A DNA stretch of 64,000 nucleotides. Origin: Paenibacillus beijingensis. GTDB lineage: Bacteria > Bacillota > Bacilli > Paenibacillales > Paenibacillaceae. Positions 58,808 through 64,000 of the stretch are shown here, one piece after another. The notes under the pieces were generated by a model, which made no database searches, was not told the DNA's origin, and saw only the letters and a program-made list of their open reading frames with translations. The translations under genes and the position numbers were made by a program. Positions within the stretch are counted from its first letter, which is position 1, and each line of letters starts with the position of its first letter. The stretch is taken from contig NZ_CP011058.1 in assembly GCF_000961095.1 (NCBI RefSeq), forward strand, positions 372,001 through 436,000, written 5' to 3'.

Positions 58808-60103
58808 ATGAACCCACTTGCCCAGCAGTTAAACGAAACGTTGGAGCGGGAAAATGCCAACGTTTACGCCATGTTATCCGGTCTTGGCAAAGCCATTTAT
58901 TTTCCGAAAGAGGGCATCTTGAGCCAGTCGGCCGAAGCGAAAAGCAAAGCGAATAAATTTAACGCGACGATCGGCATTGCAACCGAGGACGGCGGCCCGA
59001 TGCACTTGAAGGTCATTCAGGACACCTTGTCGGCATACGATCCGAAGGATCTGTACGTTTATGCGCCGCCGGCCGGGAAACCGGAGCTGCGCAGCGTCTG
59101 GCGCGCCAAGATGATGAAGGAAAACCCTTCTTTGGAAGATAAAAGCTTCGGCAGCCCGATTGTGACCAATGCGCTGACGCACGGCCTCAGCATCGTGGCC
59201 GACCTGTTCGCGGACGCTGGCGACGCCGTCATCATTCCGGATAAAAACTGGGAAAACTATGAGCTGACTTTTGGCATACGCCGCGGTGCGGCGATTGTGG
59301 AATATCCGTTATATAATGAGCACAACCGCTTCAATGCGGAAGGTTTGCGGCAGGCGCTGCTTGCGCAGAAGAACAAAGGCAAGGCGATCGTCGTCCTCAA
59401 CTTCCCGAACAACCCGACCGGCTACACTCCGGGTCCGCAGGAAGGGAACGAAATCGTTGCGGCAATCCGCGATGCCGCCGAAGCCGGCATTAATGTCGTG
59501 GCCGTTACGGACGACGCCTACTTCGGTCTTTTCTTTGAGGAATCGCTGCATGAATCGCTGTTCGGCAAGCTGGCCGATCTTCATCCCCGCGTGCTGGCGG
59601 TCAAAGTCGACGGCGCGACCAAGGAAGAATATGTGTGGGGCTTCCGTGTCGGCTTCATCACTTACGCCTCCCCGTCCGAAGCGGTGATGAACGCTTTGGA
59701 GCAAAAAACGCTCGGCATTATCCGCGCCACCATTTCCAGCGGCCCGCATCCGTCGCAGACGTTCGTGCTGAAGGCGCTCCAGTCGCCGGAATTCGAAGCG
59801 CAAAAAGACGAGAAATTCGAAATTATGAAAAAACGCGCCAACCGCGTAAAGGATCTGCTCGACAGCGGCCGCTACGAAGGCGCATGGACCTATTATCCGT
59901 TCAACTCCGGTTACTTCATGTGCCTCAAACTGACGAACACCGATGCGGAATCGGTGCGCAAACGGCTGCTGGACGCGTACGGCATCGGCACGATCGCGCT
60001 GGGCGAAACCGATCTGCGCGTTGCGTTCTCCTGCACCGAAGAAGCGAATTTGGAGGAGCTGTTCGACAGCATCTACAAAGCCGTGCAGGATTTGCAGCAG
60101 TAA
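58808..60103 (+). CDS. Class I/II pyridoxal-phosphate aminotransferase
   Basis: A 431-residue fold-type I enzyme. It has YAPPAGKPELRSVWRAKM near the N-terminus, ALTHGLSIVADLF, the NFPNNPTGYTPGPQEG loop, the AVTDDAYFGLFFEES aspartate/tyrosine that contacts the pyridine ring, and the PLP lysine probably in VDGATKEEYVWGFRVGF. The last element resembles the DGATK-type enzymes rather than the common SLSK motif. Substrates are not predictable. A leftward HxlR gene converges after a strong terminator. Confidence 0.85.
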   Translation: MNPLAQQLNETLERENANVYAMLSGLGKAIYFPKEGILSQSAEAKSKANKFNATIGIATEDGGPMHLKVIQDTLSAYDPKDLYVYAPPAGKPELRSVWRAKMMKENPSLEDKSFGSPIVTNALTHGLSIVADLFADAGDAVIIPDKNWENYELTFGIRRGAAIVEYPLYNEHNRFNAEGLRQALLAQKNKGKAIVVLNFPNNPTGYTPGPQEGNEIVAAIRDAAEAGINVVAVTDDAYFGLFFEESLHESLFGKLADLHPRVLAVKVDGATKEEYVWGFRVGFITYASPSEAVMNALEQKTLGIIRATISSGPHPSQTFVLKALQSPEFEAQKDEKFEIMKKRANRVKDLLDSGRYEGAWTYYPFNSGYFMCLKLTNTDAESVRKRLLDAYGIGTIALGETDLRVAFSCTEEANLEELFDSIYKAVQDLQQ

Positions 60104-60160
60104 GATTCCAATCCTATATGGGTGATGCGGAGTGAATCCATCACCATAAAATCAAACAAA

Positions 60161-60204
60161 GAAGCTTCCGGCACCACTTGTTGAAGTGGCCGGAAGCTTC
60201 TTTT
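60161..60204. terminator. Strong bidirectional terminator
   Basis: GAAGCTTCCGGC-CACTT / AAGTG-GCCGGAAGCTTC arms flanked by A and T runs, between the aminotransferase and HxlR genes. Confidence 0.9.
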
Positions 60205-60215
60205 TCATTTCTTTA

Positions 60216-60596
60216 TCATGAGGACTGCCCGGGTCCGTTGAAGATGAGCGACCGTGCTTTCTTTTTATACGTTTCCCCCCACTGCTTCATCTGGAGGATA
60301 ATAGGTTCCAGCGTTCGGCCGAATTCCGTAAGCGAATATTCGACCTTTGGAGGCACCTGTTGATACACCTCCCGGTGAATGACCCCGTCCTCTTCCAGCT
60401 CTCTAAGCTGAAGAGTCAGCATTCGCTGCGTGATGGAAGGGCATATTTTTCGAAATTCGTTAAATCGTTTCGTTCCATCAATGAGATGGTAGAGCAGAAC
60501 CCCTTTCCACTTCCCGCCGATCACATCAAGCGTAAATTCAACGGGGCACCCTTCGCCTTCCGGACAACCGCCATACCCGCTTTTGCGATCCCGCAT
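60216..60596 (-). CDS. HxlR-family transcriptional regulator (second copy)
   Basis: A 126-residue HxlR protein: GGCPEGEGCPVEFTLDVIGG (two cysteines at the redox-sensing end), KWKGVLLYHLIDGTKRFNEF, and the recognition helix SITQRMLTQLQ-like stretch ITQRMLTLQLRELEEDG. YSLTEFGRTLEPI is the wing. GAGGAG nine bases before ATG 60596 is strong. It is the last gene of a three-gene operon with an antibiotic-biosynthesis monooxygenase and a nitroreductase, repeating the arrangement at 0.7-1.8 kb. Confidence 0.88.
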   Translation of the reverse strand: MRDRKSGYGGCPEGEGCPVEFTLDVIGGKWKGVLLYHLIDGTKRFNEFRKICPSITQRMLTLQLRELEEDGVIHREVYQQVPPKVEYSLTEFGRTLEPIILQMKQWGETYKKKARSLIFNGPGQSS

Positions 60597-60621
60597 GAAG
60601 TGCAGCTCCTCTCCATCAAAA

Positions 60622-61305
60622 TTAACGAACCCACTCCACGACTTGCTCGATCGATTGTCTCGTTTTCGATTGCGGCTCACGTACACGGTATCCGAAAGCA
60701 ACCATGCAGGCAAGCTCGAAGTTTCCTTTCAGGATGCCTTCTTCTTTCAAAATCTGCTCTACCTTTTCTTTATCGAATCCTTCGATCGGGCAGGAATCGA
60801 TTCCGACTTGCGCGGCTGCTGTCATCATATTGCCTAAAGCGATATACGTTTGCCGGCAGCCCCATTCGAAAATAATCCGGTCGCTTTCGAGCAGCTTGAA
60901 ATCATTTTCGAGGAAATTGCCGTATACCTGCCCTTTGCCTTGCTGGACGGCCTCAGGGAGCAGTTGGACATCCTTCATCATCCCCCAGATAAATGCGGAG
61001 TCGGCAACCATATCGGCCCTCGTGCGGGAGAGAACGACCACAAAATGGCTCGATGTCGGAAGCTGTTTCTTTGCGCCCCAAGTAAACGGAAGCAGCTGCT
61101 CGCGCAGCTCCGCGTTTTGGATGACAACGAATTTCCAAGGCTCAAATCCAAATGAGCTTGGCGACAAACGTCCCGTTTCAAGAATAAAGTCGAAGTCGGC
61201 ATCGCTTATTTTTTTCGCCGGATCAAACTCCTTGCAAGCATGCCGAAATTGAAACGCCTCAATAATGCGGTCTTTAATTTGAATGCTATCTTTAACTTGT
61301 TCCAT
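60622..61305 (-). CDS. NAD(P)H nitroreductase (second copy)
   Basis: A 227-residue nitroreductase of the NfsB/YfkO group. FQFRHACKEFDPAKKISDAD, LSPSSFGFEPWKFVVIQN, WGCRQTYIALGNMMTAAAQVG and DSCPIEGFDKEKVEQIL are recognisable. It reduces quinones or nitro compounds with FMN. The start at ATG 61305 has GGAAGGGG upstream. It is divergent in sequence from the first nitroreductase in this window but has the same regulator pairing. Confidence 0.88.
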   Translation of the reverse strand: MEQVKDSIQIKDRIIEAFQFRHACKEFDPAKKISDADFDFILETGRLSPSSFGFEPWKFVVIQNAELREQLLPFTWGAKKQLPTSSHFVVVLSRTRADMVADSAFIWGMMKDVQLLPEAVQQGKGQVYGNFLENDFKLLESDRIIFEWGCRQTYIALGNMMTAAAQVGIDSCPIEGFDKEKVEQILKEEGILKGNFELACMVAFGYRVREPQSKTRQSIEQVVEWVR

Positions 61306-61342
61306 GATGGTATCCCCTTCCTTTTCCGGTCGTTATGTCTTT

Positions 61343-61630
61343 TTATGATTGAACGGTATATTTTTTTAATTGGATCGGCTTTGCAAGCAACGGTTTCGTT
61401 TGATGCAAAAATTGAAGGAGGTGCGGAGTTTCGTTATGAATCGCAACCGCTTGCTCGTCCTTCCACTCCTCTACCATAATCAGCACATTCGGCTGATCGA
61501 CGTCCCGGTACAAGGCGTAGCTGATATTTCCGGGTTCGGCCGTTGAGCTCTCGATCAGCGGCTTCGTTTGTTCCATGAACGCCTCGAGCGCATCGGTTCT
61601 CACATGAAAATAAGCGTGAATAATAACCAT
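61343..61630 (-). CDS. Antibiotic-biosynthesis monooxygenase (ABM)-domain protein
   Basis: A 95-residue ABM-fold protein. HAYFHVRTDALEAFMEQTKPLIESS is the first half of the ferredoxin-like fold, and NVLIMVEEWKDEQAVAIHNETPHL carries the usual EEW and HxxTPH residues. Related small proteins (YgiN) act as quinol monooxygenases. It is the first gene before the nitroreductase and HxlR genes, and AAAGGA seven bases before ATG 61630 supports this start. A quinone-stress operon is the natural reading. Confidence 0.82.
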   Translation of the reverse strand: MVIIHAYFHVRTDALEAFMEQTKPLIESSTAEPGNISYALYRDVDQPNVLIMVEEWKDEQAVAIHNETPHLLQFLHQTKPLLAKPIQLKKYTVQS

Positions 61631-61753
61631 ACACAAGTCCTTTCTTGTAACAGCAATGGCATTTTTCGGTACCCATCTAACGTTTGCAGCCGGCCGACTA
61701 CTTATCCAGAATAGTATAAAACGATTAAAAACGTAAGTACGCACATTCATGTT

Positions 61754-61774
61754 GTATAGTATCTATTTATATAC
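61754..61774. promoter_or_regulatory. Candidate operator of the second HxlR cassette
   Basis: A 21-base AT-rich dyad begins with GTATA and ends with TATAC, 124 bases before the monooxygenase start. The inner positions match only partly. It is proposed by analogy with the operator at 1828. Confidence 0.35.
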
Positions 61775-61935
61775 CATAAACGTTGAACAGACGGTGTCAC
61801 GTTCGGGCAAAATAAGCTTGGAATTCCTGTACATTCGGAGGTTTTCCATCTCAGCATACGGTTTCGATCGATAAAAACTGCACATTTGCAGGCTCGGCTG
61901 CGAAAGTTGCCTTAGTCAACGCCGGGAAGACGCGG
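61775..61935. other. Intergenic spacer
   Basis: Non-coding region between the monooxygenase promoter area and the ecsB terminator. Nothing else was recognised. Confidence 0.35.
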
Positions 61936-61978
61936 AAAAAGACCTCCAACTCCGCGTTGCTTAGCGGAACTGGAGGTC
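61936..61978 (-). terminator. Intrinsic terminator after ecsB
   Basis: GACCTCCA / TGGAGGTC arms with an inner CCGC/GCGG stem are followed by T5 on the minus strand. Confidence 0.8.
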
Positions 61979-62052
61979 TTATCGTCATATTGGGACTCGC
62001 TCATTCATGCGAACTGTTGTGAGACAGCGGCCGGCGCAGGCCGCCGACGGAG

Positions 62053-63303
62053 CTAGTCTTCTTCCTGATCGGCGGATAGCTTGCGCCTTAGACGCGCCGG
62101 CCGGAGCAGCAGCAGGTATGCGGCTGTCGCCCCGACACCGGCTGCGGCAGGGGCAAGATGACCCGCCGCCATAAGGGGCATTGTCAGCGCAAGCAGCAGC
62201 GGAACCGCCAGCGCAGCATTAGCCGCACGGTCGACGGCCAGCAGCGAGCGGTTGCGCCTCTCTTCGGGCAGCGGATAGACATGCCGCCAGACCGAGAAAC
62301 GATGCGTCAGCCGCAGCGCCGACAACTGCACCCCGGCAATGCCAAGAAACAACAGCTGCACCGCTGCAGCGCCCCACCCCGCCAGCCAGGCCGCATCGGA
62401 CAGCCAATAAACGACCAGCAGCCCGAGCAGAAGCAGCCGCAGCAGAATGCCGCCCAGCTCCGTACGGATCAACGTCAGCGTGTACCAATACCGGTAAGCG
62501 TTCGATTTCCGCAGCGTTATTAGGCTTGGGATCCAAGCGGCGTAAGGACGTTTGTAGACCCGTGGCGGAAGAGCGGGGACATCGACGAACAGACCGAGAA
62601 AACGGTAATAGCGGCTGCGCGTTCTCTCTTCCTCCTCGATCAGCCGCTCCCAAGGAAATGACAGCCTGCGCGGCAGCCGGTATGCCGCAGCCAGCAGTGC
62701 GGCTGCCGGGAGCGTGAACAGCAGCGCTTTCCATGGCTCCACGGTCAGAAAAAAAGAAACCGCCACAGCCGTCAGCAGCCACCTAAGCAGCCGCGCAAGC
62801 CGCCTGGCGCCGCTCCACGCCATCCGGCGCTCCTGCCACGAAGCAACCGTATTGGCCGCAAACAGCGCCGCGGTCATGACGGCAAGCGTCCAGGCGCCTG
62901 CATTTCCGCTGCCCGCTTCGCTCCGGTACAGCGGCCAATAAACCGCCAGCGCCGCCAGCGCAAGAGCGGTTCCCGGCAGCAGGCTGCGCCGGATCGAACG
63001 CCCGATGTAGGCGGGCATAGCCGGCTCCAGCCGAAGCAGAAAGACCGTATCCGCCGGCTGCAGCCACGTCCGCAGCGGGCTCCGGCAGAGCAGCGGCGTC
63101 AGCAGCAAGACCCCGGCTGCCATTACCGGAAAATCCGGAGGGATATCGCGGATAAATGTGCCGTAACCGACCGAAGCGAGTATGAGCAGCAGCACGCTAA
63201 AACCCGGGAATCCGCTTTGCACGACGTAGCCCATATAAGGCATCATTTCGCTGCGGAAAGCGCCGGCCCGCCGCTTCCATAATTGCTCAAGCTCCCGGTT
63301 CAT
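62053..63303 (-). CDS. ecsB: EcsB-type ABC transporter permease
   Basis: A 416-residue membrane protein with about nine or ten hydrophobic segments. The FLGLFVDVPALPPRVYKRPYAAW region is a signature of EcsB proteins. With EcsA it forms an ABC transporter needed for normal exoenzyme secretion, competence and intramembrane proteolysis in B. subtilis. The ATG at 63303 lies inside the end of ecsA (17-base overlap), so the two are co-translated. A terminator follows. Confidence 0.88.
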   Translation of the reverse strand: MNRELEQLWKRRAGAFRSEMMPYMGYVVQSGFPGFSVLLLILASVGYGTFIRDIPPDFPVMAAGVLLLTPLLCRSPLRTWLQPADTVFLLRLEPAMPAYIGRSIRRSLLPGTALALAALAVYWPLYRSEAGSGNAGAWTLAVMTAALFAANTVASWQERRMAWSGARRLARLLRWLLTAVAVSFFLTVEPWKALLFTLPAAALLAAAYRLPRRLSFPWERLIEEEERTRSRYYRFLGLFVDVPALPPRVYKRPYAAWIPSLITLRKSNAYRYWYTLTLIRTELGGILLRLLLLGLLVVYWLSDAAWLAGWGAAAVQLLFLGIAGVQLSALRLTHRFSVWRHVYPLPEERRNRSLLAVDRAANAALAVPLLLALTMPLMAAGHLAPAAAGVGATAAYLLLLRPARLRRKLSADQEED

Positions 63304-64000
63304 CGGAATCTTCCTCCACGAGCCGGTAAAACGCTTCTTCCAGCGTTCCGCCGCTGCCGGCCGCGGCTCTTACGTCGGCGAGCGTTCCCTGCGCCGCCAC
63401 GCGGCCGCGGTGCAGCACAATGTAGCGGTCGCAATACGTCTCCACCGTGGACAAAATGTGCGAGCTCATCAAAATCGCCGCTCCGCGCCGCTTCTCTTCC
63501 ATCAGCCGCTCCAGCAGCGACCGGATGCCGAGCGGGTCGAGTCCCAGGAAAGGCTCGTCGATAATATATAGGGCCGGCTGGATGAGCAGCGCGTTCATGA
63601 TCATCACCTTCTGCTTCATCCCTTTGGACAGATGGGCGGCAAACGCCTTCCGTTTGTCCCGCATCCGGAATTCGTCCAGCAGCATTTCCAACCGCCGGCT
63701 GAATGGTTCCCGCTCCAGCCCGTATGCCATCGCGGTCAGCCGCATATGCTCCTCCACCGTCATCTCGTCAAAAAGAACCGGCGTTTCGGGCACATACGCG
63801 AATGCCCCCCGGTACGCTTCCGGATCCTGTTCCAGCTCCGCCGCCTGCACCTTCACCCGGCCTGCGTGCGGTTTCATCAGCCCGAGAATATGTTTGATCG
63901 TCGTGCTTTTGCCCGCGCCGTTGAGGCCGATCAGGCCGACCATCTCGCCGGCTTCCACATGAAAACCGACCTGATGCAGCACCGGGCGTCTCGGGCTGTA
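63287..64000 (-). CDS. ecsA: EcsA-type ABC transporter ATP-binding protein, partial
   Basis: The 5' end of the gene runs off the right edge; 237 codons are seen. The visible part contains Walker A LIGLNGAGKSTTIKHILGLM, a Q-loop in VPETPVLFDEMTVEEH, the ABC signature HLSKGMKQKV, Walker B YIIDEPFLGLD and the switch histidine in SSHILSTVE. This fits EcsA, whose start is usually about 25 residues before Walker A. The frame continues upstream as YSPRRP to base 64000, so the true start is outside. Confidence 0.88.
   Translation of the reverse strand, partial: YSPRRPVLHQVGFHVEAGEMVGLIGLNGAGKSTTIKHILGLMKPHAGRVKVQAAELEQDPEAYRGAFAYVPETPVLFDEMTVEEHMRLTAMAYGLEREPFSRRLEMLLDEFRMRDKRKAFAAHLSKGMKQKVMIMNALLIQPALYIIDEPFLGLDPLGIRSLLERLMEEKRRGAAILMSSHILSTVETYCDRYIVLHRGRVAAQGTLADVRAAAGSGGTLEEAFYRLVEEDSDEPGA

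Overview
The window looks like chromosomal DNA from a spore-forming, moderately GC-rich Firmicute of the Paenibacillus type. The main signs are a near-identical gerE (late mother-cell sporulation regulator), a YhcN-type spore lipoprotein, CgeB-like spore-surface glycosyltransferases, PhoP/PhoR, EcsAB, a FapR-type operator, strong AGGAGG ribosome-binding sites and frequent TTG/GTG starts. No rRNA, tRNA or CRISPR array was seen.

Layout. 0-8 kb: the 5' end of a secreted alpha-amylase-like gene, a nitroreductase-HxlR operon with an operator-like dyad, a secreted transglutaminase-like protein, a MerR regulator with a textbook 19-bp-spacer promoter, small membrane or secreted proteins, and an M20 amidohydrolase followed by a 169-bp palindromic element. 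8-17 kb: a Gfo/Idh/MocA oxidoreductase divergent from an AraC regulator, phoR-phoP in inverted gene order, a bile-acid/sodium-symporter-like transporter, class I fumarase and a tandem YfbR-like HD protein. 17-26 kb: a SWIM-SNF2-small-protein operon, a TPR protein, gerE, a YhcN-like lipoprotein, and a FabH-type ketoacyl synthase behind a FapR-like box.

26-37.6 kb is the most distinctive part. A leftward block of glycosyltransferases (two CgeB-like, two GT2-like plus one GT2 whose DxD motif is gone, one GT-D fold), a nucleotidylyltransferase and four small proteins probably decorates the spore surface. Four of these proteins share a GxxxG repeat (a small residue followed by an aromatic one every four residues), and most carry very basic N-terminal tails. 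A sigma-K-like promoter precedes the first gene. Just upstream lie a 44-bp tandem repeat array and the relic of an IS1595-like element whose inner promoter carries two LexA boxes. The same terminal inverted repeat bounds a MITE-like element at 47 kb.

37.6-44.7 kb: a complete leftward thiamine operon, thiC-thiF-thiE/S-thiG-thiO-thiD. It is controlled by a TPP riboswitch with a terminator, and a second hairpin buries the thiC ribosome-binding site. thiE and thiS are fused. 44.7-50 kb: a GT4 glycosyltransferase, phosphatidylserine decarboxylase, and a MocR regulator divergent from an FMN split-barrel protein. 50-58.5 kb: a single 2855-codon gene for a cyclic beta-1,2-glucan synthase-like enzyme. 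58.5-64 kb: an aminotransferase, a second nitroreductase-HxlR cassette headed by a monooxygenase gene, and ecsB with a partial ecsA running off the right edge.
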